Notes: generated by a model not told the origin, from the sequence alone. A stretch of 34,512 bases of DNA from an uncultured Moraxellaceae bacterium (GCA_913057715.1 CAJXOR010000014.1:1-34512); one strand, 5' to 3'; shown: positions 24,456 to 33,809, counted from the first letter of the stretch. Translations and numbers: made by a program.

Positions 24456-27400
24456 GTCTTCCCCACGCCCGTGGGGGTGTTTCTCAAAATGGGCTTAACG
24501 CTACCTGTATCAGATGGTCTTCCCCACGCCCGTGGGGGTGTTTCCCTGTGATTATCTCAGGGCGCGCAGGGTAGTAAGTCTTCCCCACGCCCGTGGGGGT
24601 GTTTCTCAGATGCGCTTTTACTTTGAGCGCCCAGTACCGTCTTCCCCACGCCCGTGGGGGTGTTTCTTTATCCGTATCGCCCTATTCAACCGTCTTGGAG
24701 TCTTCCCCACGCCCGTGGGGGTGTTTCCAGCTGACCATAGAGAAAACCTGTTTATACATGGTCTTCCCCACGCCCGTGGGGGTGTTTCCGTCCATCCTGC
24801 TGCCTTTAGAGCTGCAATACAGTCTTCCCCACGCCCGTGGGGGTGTTTCCATTGATTTGATCAATAGCGCCTGTAACCGACTGTCTTCCCCACGCCCGTG
24901 GGGGTGTTTCTACCGTCAAAGACGGTTACGGTGATATGTTTGCGTCTTCCCCACGCCCGTGGGGGTGTTTCCAATCAGTGTGGATCGTCTGACTGATACC
25001 GGCAGTCTTCCCCACGCCCGTGGGGGTGTTTCCTACGTTCTGAGGGTGCCGACCTATAACAAGGAGTCTTCCCCACGCCCGTGGGGGTGTTTCTCCTTGC
25101 AGTTTGAGGCCGATACGCTAGGTTTTGTCTTCCCCACGCCCGTGGGGGTGTTTCTTAGGCGGAAGTTGGACAAGTGTAGTTAAGGAGGTCTTCCCCACGC
25201 CCGTGGGGGTGTTTCCGCGCCAGTGTAAACTAGCGATAACCTAAGAGGGTCTTCCCCACGCCCGTGGGGGTGTTTCCCTTGCTTGATGACTTGTCCGAAA
25301 TGGGCGAAGGTCTTCCCCACGCCCGTGGGGGTGTTTCTGCACAGACAAGAAGTGATCCAAAGATACTTTTGTCTTCCCCACGCCCGTGGGGGTGTTTCCG
25401 TCAAGAAGGTTCAGACGAAAAACAGTGGCACGTCTTCCCCACGCCCGTGGGGGTGTTTCCAAAGCTGGTCGGTATTTATGTGGTTGCCGTGTGTCTTCCC
25501 CACGCCCGTGGGGGTGTTTCTAAAAATCGGCTCTGTACTTAAGCCCACCGTATGTCTTCCCCACGCCCGTGGGGGTGTTTCTATGACCCGCACCTCTGCT
25601 TAGTACGTGCGGTTGTCTTCCCCACGCCCGTGGGGGTGTTTCCATCTGAGTAAAGACCTGAGCTGCGTTAAGTTCGTCTTCCCCACGCCCGTGGGGGTGT
25701 TTCCAACGAAGATCAGTTTTTAAAACCTTGGGAGATGTCTTCCCCACGCCCGTGGGGGTGTTTCTGAGCTTAAGTTGATTGAAGATCAGCGCTATCTGTC
25801 TTCCCCACGCCCGTGGGGGTGTTTCTGCCGTTAGGGATGGCAAGTTAACCAAGCTGCCGTCTTCCCCACGCCCGTGGGGGTGTTTCCGGAGGGTAGATGA
25901 TGCAAACCAAAAAGCAGAGGTCTTCCCCACGCCCGTGGGGGTGTTTCTAGATCAGGTTCATTTGATCGCACGTTCTCATGGTCTTCCCCACGCCCGTGGG
26001 GGTGTTTCTGATGACTTCGATCAGTCAACTTTTAGATCATCGTCTTCCCCACGCCCGTGGGGGTGTTTCTACGGCTGGCTCAGGTTTTGGGTTTTCAAAA
26101 TAGTCTTCCCCACGCCCGTGGGGGTGTTTCCGGTCTTGATCAGCTCAAAAGTCAGCTCTTCATGTCTTCCCCACGCCCGTGGGGGTGTTTCTGATCCATC
26201 GATGACATTTGCCCGGGTAAAGGTGTCTTCCCCACGCCCGTGGGGGTGTTTCCGGGCATGTTGTGTTGTTGCATTTCATGTGAGTGTCTTCCCCACGCCC
26301 GTGGGGGTGTTTCTGTCCTCGTGCGCGGCAATGTCGTGATCTGCTCGTCTTCCCCACGCCCGTGGGGGTGTTTCTGATGCGGCGGCAACTGTTCTTGGTG
26401 GTCGTGGGTCTTCCCCACGCCCGTGGGGGTGTTTCCTGCTCATCGTTGTCACAACGAACAGCAAAATCGTCTTCCCCACGCCCGTGGGGGTGTTTCTTAG
26501 CTTTATCAGCGGTTGCCTTGGCTTCTTTTGTCTTCCCCACGCCCGTGGGGGTGTTTCCACCTGACATTTTGTTTGAAACTTCAGTTAAGGGTCTTCCCCA
26601 CGCCCGTGGGGGTGTTTCTGCACTACCGCCTTTGATCTTTGATTGGGGCAGGTCTTCCCCACGCCCGTGGGGGTGTTTCCCACCTCTGATTGATGAGGAT
26701 AAATTCGCTGAGGTCTTCCCCACGCCCGTGGGGGTGTTTCCACATCGCCTGTGAAGCTGCCGGGGTCGATCATGTCTTCCCCACGCCCGTGGGGGTGTTT
26801 CCTTTTCAATACAGCTATTAATTTCGCTCATATTGTCTTCCCCACGCCCGTGGGGGTGTTTCTAGCTTTGTTACCCGACCCTGCTGCCTTAGATAGTCTT
26901 CCCCACGCCCGTGGGGGTGTTTCCCGATAGGTCTTTGATAAAATCGGTTTCGAGATGTCTTCCCCACGCCCGTGGGGGTGTTTCTGGGTTGCAGCGTGGC
27001 GATAACCTCAAGCGCTGGTCTTCCCCACGCCCGTGGGGGTGTTTCCAAGCCAAAAAACGATGATGGTTGTTTTAAATTGTCTTCCCCACGCCCGTGGGGG
27101 TGTTTCCGAGTCAGCAGAGACTACGATTGCGCGTATCGCGTCTTCCCCACGCCCGTGGGGGTGTTTCTTGACTGTTGGTTGCACGGCGACGGTCTATGTC
27201 GTCTTCCCCACGCCCGTGGGGGTGTTTCCGAAGTTGGCGGCGATAAAGGCTACGGGGATTTGTCTTCCCCACGCCCGTGGGGGTGTTTCCAGGTGGAGTG
27301 TATCGATGTGAGCTTCCCTACCGTCTTCCCCACGCCCGTGGGGGTGTTTCCGCGGGGTTGGGAGTATGACGCGAAAGTCAAAGGTCTTCCCCACGCCCGT

Positions 27401-28814
27401 GGGGGTGTTTCTGAAGCCCCCGGCACTTACAGTGTAGCTGGTTCGTCTTCCCCACGCCCGTGGGGGTGTTTCTGCACCAGATTGGATGCGTATTAACCGC
27501 TATCAGTCTTCCCCACGCCCGTGGGGGTGTTTCTCATATCCTGCGGCTTCGGCAGCAGCTTTAGCAGTCTTCCCCACGCCCGTGGGGGTGTTTCCTCCCC
27601 TGCGGCTAAAGCCGTTGGCATTCGCGGGTCTTCCCCACGCCCGTGGGGGTGTTTCCAGAGTGAGTCCCTGGGCGGGTGATAGCCCGAAGTCTTCCCCACG
27701 CCCGTGGGGGTGTTTCTAATCAGGATCAAACTTTTGAACATGACGTTTTGTCTTCCCCACGCCCGTGGGGGTGTTTCTAGATTCCTGCGTCTTAGCTGTG
27801 CTCTTAAGTTGTCTTCCCCACGCCCGTGGGGGTGTTTCCAATCCAGCCAAGTAACATAATTGATGCTGACCGTCTTCCCCACGCCCGTGGGGGTGTTTCT
27901 CCGGCACGTGAGTTGCTTGATGTTTTGACAACGTCTTCCCCACGCCCGTGGGGGTGTTTCTATGCAATGGCGATGGTCAAATATGCGATCTCGGTCTTCC
28001 CCACGCCCGTGGGGGTGTTTCCGCTTGGTTCTTTTAAGGCTTTATCGGCTACTGGTCTTCCCCACGCCCGTGGGGGTGTTTCCTGATTATGAGTTAGAAC
28101 TAAAAGAGCGCAAAGGTCTTCCCCGCGCCCGTGGGGGTGTTTCCATTATTTGATTAAAAACCCGCCTTGAGCGGGTGTCTTCCCCACGCCCGTGGGGGTG
28201 TTTCTTAACCCGCTTGCAGCGCCGTTAGCCGGTTTGCGTCTTCCCCACGCCCGTGGGGGTGTTTCCGCGCTTAAGCCGAGGGTGGGTAAGTCGAGCACGT
28301 CTTCCCCACGCCCGTGGGGGTGTTTCCGGTTCGCGCTGGTTTGCAGAGCAAGTCGCTAAGTCTTCCCCACGCCCGTGGGGGTGTTTCTACTAGGCCCGAT
28401 ACACAAGATGGCGAAATTGTGTCTTCCCCACGCCCGTGGGGGTGTTTCCTTTCAGGGCGTAAAAGTTGATTTTCGCACCGGGTCTTCCCCACGCCCGTGG
28501 GGGTGTTTCTTGAGTCTGGAATCCCCGCGCAAGGCTTTGACCGTCTTCCCCACGCCCGTGGGGGTGTTTCTACTCCGCGCCGGCTACCTGTGATTTAGTG
28601 CCCGTCTTCCCCACGCCCGTGGGGGTGTTTCTTATAAACTCACTTTTCTTTGCATGTCAGTTGTGTCTTCCCCACGCCCGTGGGGGTGTTTCCAGATTCA
28701 AGTCAGATCGAGGCCAGGCTCCTAGGTCTTCCCCACGCCCGTGGGGGTGTTTCCTTTGATTGGCTGGCGGCATTGCTGGGTAGTAAGTCTTCCCCACGCC
28801 CGTGGGGTGGTTTT
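24456..28814 (+). CRISPR. Type I-E CRISPR array, 72 repeats and 71 spacers
   Basis: The repeat unit is 28 invariant bases, starting GTCTTCCCC and ending GGGGGTGTTTC, with a hairpin CCCCAC-GCCC-GTGGGG at repeat positions 6-21. Repeat starts recur every 61 bases from 24456 to 28787 (71 x 61 = 4331 exactly). Each interval is a 28-base repeat plus 33 bases whose first base is always C or T (37 C, 34 T). Counting that base as the 29th repeat base gives 32-nt spacers, as in E. coli. Variants: repeat 61 (28116) has A10 to G, which keeps a G-U pair in the hairpin; terminal repeat 72 (28787) differs at positions 22, 23 and 28. The array runs in the same direction as the cas operon. Confidence 0.99.
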
Positions 28815-28919
28815 ACTTGTGCTGCTCATGAATGCATATCTTTGTCTTCCTGATGCCCCTGGGACCTTTAATTTTTTAATTAAAAAAGCACATTGACGGT
28901 AAGTGTGGGCTGACCAAAT

Positions 28920-28928
28920 TGTTATAAT
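28920..28928 (+). promoter_or_regulatory. Extended -10 promoter element in the trailer
   Basis: TGTTATAAT has a consensus TATAAT (28923-28928) with TG one base upstream. TTGACG at 28893-28898 is too far (24 bases) to be a normal -35, so the extended -10 would have to carry recognition. Transcription would start near 28935 and run through the handle copy and the orphan repeat. Confidence 0.45.
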
Positions 28929-28991
28929 TTAATTCTTATCAATTTTCTCAATTTTTTTGGGTGTGTTTCTAATATTGATAATTTTTAAGTT

Positions 28992-29019
28992 CTTTTCCCC
29001 ACGCCCGTGGGGGTGCACG
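28992..29019 (+). repeat. Orphan CRISPR repeat outside the array
   Basis: Positions 28995-29015 match repeat positions 4-24 exactly (21 bases, including the whole hairpin); the first three and last four positions differ. It lies 178 bases beyond the degenerate last repeat and nine bases from the yfaE stop. Confidence 0.9.
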
Positions 29020-29028
29020 TTTTACACT

Positions 29029-29337
29029 CTAAACCTTCTCCCCAGCCCCAATCAGTTGGCCATTTGACTCACTCTCTAAACCTGCCCCGCTGCACTCCAG
29101 CCGCAGGTCACTGCCTGCAGTGCAACAACACGGCAGCACCTCATCTGGCGCCACAAAAGCCAGCGGCAGATCGCTGTAAACCACGCTACCGCTGATCTTG
29201 CGGGTGCGGCAGGAGCCGCAGTAACCCGCGCGGCACTGATACTCGATATCGTGGCCGCTGCGCTCCAGTGCCTCAAGCAGGTTGTCACTCGCGTCGACGA
29301 CAAAACTAGCAGTTTCTGTGGTGACCGTATGCGCCAC
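29029..29337 (-). CDS. yfaE: 2Fe-2S ferredoxin YfaE, ribonucleotide reductase maintenance
   Basis: YfaE is a plant-type [2Fe-2S] ferredoxin that helps assemble and restore the diferric-tyrosyl cofactor of NrdB. The 102-residue protein has ligands Cys35, Cys40 and Cys43 (YQCRAGYCGSCRTRK) and the fourth in VLPCCC (Cys70). The block PLAFVAPDEVLPCCC is close to E. coli YfaE. The start is GTG at 29337, sharing one base with the nrdB stop (TAGTG), so translation is coupled. The C-terminal 20 residues are Gly/Ser-rich and longer than in E. coli. The operon is convergent with the CRISPR array. Confidence 0.94.
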   Translation of the reverse strand: MAHTVTTETASFVVDASDNLLEALERSGHDIEYQCRAGYCGSCRTRKISGSVVYSDLPLAFVAPDEVLPCCCTAGSDLRLECSGAGLESESNGQLIGAGEKV

Positions 29338-30473
29338 TATAGTTCGAACTCGGCCAGATCCTCAGCGTTTAGCTCAGCGTCGATCTGCCCGACTAAGTAT
29401 GAGCTGACCTCCACTTCCTGCGGAGCGACCTGTACGTTGTCACTGGTTAGCCAGGCGTTGATCCACGGGATCGGGTTGTGTTTGGCTTTCTCAAACCCCG
29501 GTTCAAGTCCCACCGCGCCCATGCGCAGGTTAGTGATGTACTCGATGTACTGCGCCATGATGTTTTTGTTAAGCCCGATCATGCTGCCGTCTTTGAACAG
29601 ATAGTCGGCCCACTCTTTTTCCTGCTCAGCCGCTTCCATAAAGATCGCGTGCGACTTCTCGCGGCACTCAAGCGCGATCTGCTCCATCTCGGGGTCGTCG
29701 TAACCTTGCGCCATGATGTTGAGCATGTGCTGGGTGCCGGTTAAGTGCAGGGCTTCGTCGCGCGCGATCAGGCGGATGATCTTGGCGTTGCCCTCCATGA
29801 GTTTGCGCTCGGCAAAGGCAAAAGAGCAGGCAAATGACACATAGAAACGGATCGCCTCTAGGGCGTTGACGCACATGAGGCACAGATAGAGTTTTGTCTT
29901 GAGCGTGTGCATGTTGATCTGGTGTGTTTTGCCGTCTAGCTGATGCTCACCTTCGCCGTAAAGCTGGTAGAGCTGCACCGAGGTGATCAGATCGTCGTAG
30001 TAGTCAGCGATCGAACCAGCACGCTTCAAGATATGCTGATTGGTGACGATATCGTCAAACACCAGGCTCGGATCAGCGACCACGTTACGGATGATGTGGG
30101 TGTATGAGCGCGAGTGAATCGTCTCAGAGAAGCTCCAAGTTTCAATCCAGGTTTCAAGCTCTGGGATCGAGACAATCGGCAGCAGCGCCATATTGGGTGA
30201 GCGCCCCTGAATCGAGTCGAGCAAGGTTTGGTACTTTAGGTTTGATAAAAAGATGTGCTTTTCGTGCTCAGGGAGCTTGGCAAAGTCCGCGCGGTCTTGG
30301 GACACATCGACTTCTTCAGGGCGCCAGAAAAATGACAACTGCTTTTCGATCAGCTTTTCAAAGATCTCGTGTTTTTGTTGATCGAAGCGGGCGACGTTGA
30401 CCGATTGACCAAAAAACATCGGCTCTTTTAGGGCGTTGTTTGGGGTTTGTGAAAACGTGGTGTAGCGTGCCAT
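29337..30473 (-). CDS. nrdB: Class Ia ribonucleotide reductase beta subunit
   Basis: NrdB carries the diiron centre and tyrosyl radical that start ribonucleotide reduction. The 378-residue protein is strikingly similar by eye to E. coli NrdB ([35 protein letters not shown]). Asp86, Glu117 and His120 are metal ligands, and Tyr124 in HSRSYTHI is the radical tyrosine. The second ligand set lies in the [23 protein letters not shown] block. The C terminus is acidic (AEDLAEFEL), as needed for docking to NrdA. RBS AAAGGA precedes ATG. It follows nrdA after 255 bp. Confidence 0.98.
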   Translation of the reverse strand: MARYTTFSQTPNNALKEPMFFGQSVNVARFDQQKHEIFEKLIEKQLSFFWRPEEVDVSQDRADFAKLPEHEKHIFLSNLKYQTLLDSIQGRSPNMALLPIVSIPELETWIETWSFSETIHSRSYTHIIRNVVADPSLVFDDIVTNQHILKRAGSIADYYDDLITSVQLYQLYGEGEHQLDGKTHQINMHTLKTKLYLCLMCVNALEAIRFYVSFACSFAFAERKLMEGNAKIIRLIARDEALHLTGTQHMLNIMAQGYDDPEMEQIALECREKSHAIFMEAAEQEKEWADYLFKDGSMIGLNKNIMAQYIEYITNLRMGAVGLEPGFEKAKHNPIPWINAWLTSDNVQVAPQEVEVSSYLVGQIDAELNAEDLAEFEL

Positions 30474-30728
30474 GTCTTATCCTTTGGCGGCCTGTGGCCG
30501 CGATGTTCAAATGTTTGAGTCAACCTAGCGAGTCGCTTAGTTGGCTCAGTATTTATCCGGTGTTCTGTCTAATTCACCTTCGCCGATCAGTTTTGGCTGG
30601 GGTTAAATCTAACTGCGTCAGTTGCAAAATGCACTCAAGGTATACTTTTTATAGGATTAGGACTTATCGTCTCAATCCAGCTTATTAAGTAACCCTCAAG
30701 CCTGCGGTTGGCAGGCCAGAGTGGGCAT
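30474..30728 (-). other. nrdA-nrdB spacer
   Basis: This 255-bp gap holds no gene. Next to the nrdA stop is a hairpin GCCTGC / GCAGGC (30700-30705 with 30711-30716) without a T-run. It overlaps the edge of a dispersed motif copy (AAATGCCCACTCTGG on the minus strand, 30716-30730). The hairpin may attenuate or stabilise nrdA mRNA; a separate nrdB promoter is possible but not identified. Confidence 0.45.
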
Positions 30729-33056
30729 TTAGATCTTGCAGGCGCCGCCCTCACAGCCCTCGTCATCCACGATGATCGCGGTGTTGGCGCTCTTCATGTC
30801 GTCTTGCTGGTCTTTGGCGCCGTCACGGGTGTTGTGGTAGTACAGGGTTTTTAGGCCGTACTTATAAGCGGTCATCAGATCAGTGATCATGACTTTCATG
30901 GGGACTTTACCTGCGGCAAAGCGCGAGGGATCGTAGTTGGTGTTGGCACTGATCGCCTGATCGATGAACTTTTGCATGAGGCCAACTAACTGCAGGTAGC
31001 CTGAGTTGTTGGGCATGTCCCAAAGCTTCTCGTACTGATCTTTTAGGCGCTCATACTCAGGGACGACTTGCTTCAAGATCCCGTCTTTTGACTGCTTCAC
31101 GGTCACAAGGCCGCGCGGTGGCTCGATACCGTTGGTGGCGTTTGAGATCTGTGAGCTGGTTTCAGAGGGCATGAGTGCGGTCAGGGTCGAGTTACGAAGA
31201 CCGTGCGTGGTGATTTCGCCGCGAAGCGTCTCCCAGTCGAGGTGAAGGGGTTCGGCGCACACCGCGTCTAACGACTTTTTGTAGGTGTCAATCGGCAAGA
31301 TACCCTGTGAGTAGGTGGTCTCGTTAAAGCCAGGGCAAGCGCCGCGCTCTTTTGCCAGATTCATCGAGGCTTTTAAGCAGTAATACTGGATCGCCTCAAA
31401 GGTTTTGTGAGTCAAGCCCAGCGCTGATCCGTCGGAGTAGCGCGTGCCGTTTTTGGCTAAGTAGTAAGCGTAGTTGATCACGCCAATCCCCAAAGTGCGG
31501 CGCTTCATGCTGCCCAGTTCTGCTGCGATGATCGGGTAGTCTTGGTAGTCGAGTAGGGCGTCGAGCGCGCGAACCGCGAGCTCAGCTAACTCCTCAAGCT
31601 CGCTTAGGTCCTCGATCGCACCTAAGTTAAAGGCGGAGAGCGTGCACAGCGCGATTTCGCCATCGGGGTCATTTATGTCGTTTAAAGGTTTGGTGGGCAG
31701 CGCAATCTCAAGACACAAGTTGCTCTGGCGAACTGGCGCGACCTTGGGATCAAAGGGCGAGTGCGTGTTGCAGTGATCGACGTGCTGGATATAGATCCGG
31801 CCGGTCGAGGCGCGCTCCTGCATGACGAGGGAGAACAGCTCCATGGCGCTGATCTGCTTTTTCATGATGGTTTCGTCCGCCTCGTACTGCTCGTACAGGC
31901 GTTTGAACTCGTCTTGATCTGCGAAAAATGCCTCATATAAGCCGGGCGCGTCCGAGGGCGAAAACAGCGTGATTGGCTGGTTTTTGACCAGACGCTCATA
32001 CATGGTCTGGTTGATCTGCACCCCGTAGTCCATGTGACGCACACGGTTTTCCTCGACGCCGCGGTTGTTTTTCAGAACCAGCAGGCTCTCGACTTCTAAG
32101 TGCCACAAGGGGTAGAACAAAGTCGCCGCGCCGCCGCGCACGCCGCCTTGCGAGCAGCACTTAACCGCGGTTTGAAAGTACTTGAAGAACGGAATACAGC
32201 CGGTGTGCTTGGCCTCGCCGCCGCGGATGGTTGATCCCAGCGCGCGAATCCGGCCTGCGTTGATGCCGATCCCTGCGCGCTGCGATACATAACGGACGAT
32301 GGCAGACGCGGTGGCATTTATGGAATCAAGTGAGTCGCCGCACTCAATCAGCACGCAGCTTGAAAACTGACGGCTTGGCGTGCGCACGCCCGACATGATC
32401 GGCGTGGGCAGTGAGATCTTGAACTTTGACACCGCGTCATAGAAGCGGGTGATGTAGTCCAGACGGGTGTCGCTTGGATAATCAGCAAACAGACACATAC
32501 CCACCAACAAGTAGAGGAACTGCGGTGACTCGAAGATCTCGCCGGTCACGCGGTTTTGAACCAAGTACTTGCCCTCAAGCTGCTTGACGGCGGCGTAGGA
32601 GAAGTCCAGATCGCGCTCGTGCTTGAGCACCTCGTTGAGCACGTCGTACTCTGCGCGGGTGTAGTCGGTTAGCAGCTGTTTGTCGTATTTACCGCGGCTC
32701 ACCATGCCATCGACGTGATCAAACAGGTGCGGCGGCTCAAACTGACCATAAGCGATCTTGCGCAGGTGGAAGATCGCCAAACGTGCCGCTAAATATTGAT
32801 AATTTGGGGTATCTTCTGAGATCAGGTCAGCTGCCGACTTGATGATCGTCTCATGGATATCACGCGTGGTGATGCCGTTGTAAAATTGGATAGAAGATTT
32901 GAGCTCGACCTCTGACACCGAGACATTGTCCAGGCCCTCGGCTGCCCACTCAAGGACGCGGTGAATCTTGTCCAGATCGATCGACTCCAGCGTGCCGCTG
33001 CGCTTAGAGACGCGTATTTCTTCATAAGCGGGGGTGATGTGGGCTTGCTGGTTCAT
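30729..33056 (-). CDS. nrdA: Class Ia ribonucleotide reductase alpha subunit
   Basis: NrdA reduces ribonucleoside diphosphates to deoxyribonucleotides. The 775-residue protein begins with an ATP-cone activity-control domain (EIRVSKRSGTLESIDLDKIHRVLEWA and following, about 12-100). The catalytic barrel has the three active-site cysteines in SSCVLIECGDS, SNLCLEIALP and GEIALCTLSAFNLGAI. The C-terminal tail keeps the redox pair in EGCEGGACKI. ATG at 33056 is preceded by AAGGATGACGCC. It heads the nrdA-nrdB-yfaE operon, and candidate NrdR boxes lie upstream. Confidence 0.98.
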   Translation of the reverse strand: MNQQAHITPAYEEIRVSKRSGTLESIDLDKIHRVLEWAAEGLDNVSVSEVELKSSIQFYNGITTRDIHETIIKSAADLISEDTPNYQYLAARLAIFHLRKIAYGQFEPPHLFDHVDGMVSRGKYDKQLLTDYTRAEYDVLNEVLKHERDLDFSYAAVKQLEGKYLVQNRVTGEIFESPQFLYLLVGMCLFADYPSDTRLDYITRFYDAVSKFKISLPTPIMSGVRTPSRQFSSCVLIECGDSLDSINATASAIVRYVSQRAGIGINAGRIRALGSTIRGGEAKHTGCIPFFKYFQTAVKCCSQGGVRGGAATLFYPLWHLEVESLLVLKNNRGVEENRVRHMDYGVQINQTMYERLVKNQPITLFSPSDAPGLYEAFFADQDEFKRLYEQYEADETIMKKQISAMELFSLVMQERASTGRIYIQHVDHCNTHSPFDPKVAPVRQSNLCLEIALPTKPLNDINDPDGEIALCTLSAFNLGAIEDLSELEELAELAVRALDALLDYQDYPIIAAELGSMKRRTLGIGVINYAYYLAKNGTRYSDGSALGLTHKTFEAIQYYCLKASMNLAKERGACPGFNETTYSQGILPIDTYKKSLDAVCAEPLHLDWETLRGEITTHGLRNSTLTALMPSETSSQISNATNGIEPPRGLVTVKQSKDGILKQVVPEYERLKDQYEKLWDMPNNSGYLQLVGLMQKFIDQAISANTNYDPSRFAAGKVPMKVMITDLMTAYKYGLKTLYYHNTRDGAKDQQDDMKSANTAIIVDDEGCEGGACKI

Positions 33057-33809
33057 GGCGTCATCCTTGAGGAAATTGTCAAGCTAAAAACAATCCAATT
33101 AGCAGTAAATTACTACATGATGTGGTTTTAGCGTCTGAGTGCACACAATATAGGCTAATTTTCAGTAAATCATAAGATATAAATTTACCGAATTTTGTGC
33201 TACTAGCATCTTTTCTCAGTAAAAATGGAGTAAATAAAGGCACTTAGCGTGCAGATACTATTCGTCAGATGTTTGTGGTTTATTTAATACCCATTGATTG
33301 GTTAATCCTGAGCCAAAAAATCAACCAAGCACTCCGGCTGCGAGACGCAATTTACCGATTATCGTCAGATAAACACACTTTATCGGTGAAGCTAATGAGT
33401 CATGCGGTTGGTTGATCGCACAGCAATGGTTAGCAGCCAATCTAATTCGCGCAGAGGCAACAGTTTGGGCTGTAGTCGACTTAAGGGTGACGTTGGGCTG
33501 AAACCGGCTTTTGGGTGATTGGTGGATGCAGGTTGGCTAGCAAGCCGAGCCTGATAGTCCGGATGGGGCCTTAGTGTCAGCGGTAGTCCAAAGGCTTTGC
33601 TGTCTCAAAGCTGATGCGGATCAATCCTGAGGTTGGTGTCACCCAGATGTAAAGTGAATGGTTCGCCCTGCATTGAAGCAGGTCAGGGCAATTTCAAGGT
33701 AGTATCGAAGTGATATCTATAAATGTTGGCGTGGGATAGAGGTGGGGTTAAGGCTGAGTCGAGACTGCCCGCGCTGGGTATTGAGAAACCGGAGTACCCT
33801 TTAACCAAC
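33057..33809. other. Intergenic region upstream of nrdA
   Basis: This region of about 750 bases has no convincing gene. The first 190 bases are AT-rich and regulatory-looking: candidate NrdR boxes, and four copies of an (C/G)AGTAAA(T/A) octamer at 33103, 33163, 33217 and 33228, the first two exactly 60 bp apart. From about 33240 to 33809 I see no promoter, RNA or repeat that I can support. Confidence 0.5.
33112..33156 (-). promoter_or_regulatory. Candidate paired NrdR boxes upstream of nrdA
   Basis: ACACAATATAGGCT at 33143-33156 matches the first half of the NrdR box consensus (ACACWATATMTTGT type). The minus-strand reading of 33112-33126 (CCACATCATGTAGT) is a weaker match about 31 bp away, the usual pair spacing. 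NrdR represses nrd operons when dATP is high. The assignment is by eye only. Confidence 0.4.

Larger units (their letters stand above)
28815..29028. other. AT-rich CRISPR trailer with decayed repeats
   Basis: This 214-base region lies between the last repeat and the convergent yfaE stop. It holds a decayed repeat at 28844-28871 (begins GTCTTCC, then GCCC and TGGG retained), a perfect 16-bp palindrome TTTTTTAATTAAAAAA at 28872-28887, an extended -10 element TGTTATAAT at 28920-28928, an exact copy of the crRNA handle GTGTTTCT at 28963-28970, and an orphan repeat at 28992-29019. No open frame is convincing. Confidence 0.75.

Noticed and set aside
24514-28853. Many open frames up to 223 codons on both strands across the CRISPR array, coding repeated peptides such as LPHARGGVS, SSPRPWGCF and HPHGRGED
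   Set aside because: The repeat has no stop codon in any frame, and a 61-base period shifts frame by one each unit, so long frames arise by themselves. They are translations of repeats and spacers, without start signals.
28815-28991. AT-rich trailer considered as the true leader, with the array transcribed leftwards
   Set aside because: Repeat orientation aligns with E. coli when read rightwards, the cas2-side repeat is perfect, and the right-end repeat is degenerate, so the leader is on the left. The -10 found in the trailer points away from the array.
29007-29195. Plus-strand 62-codon frame starting inside the orphan repeat
   Set aside because: It is antisense to yfaE, whose cysteine motif is clear, and its composition is typical of a shadow frame.
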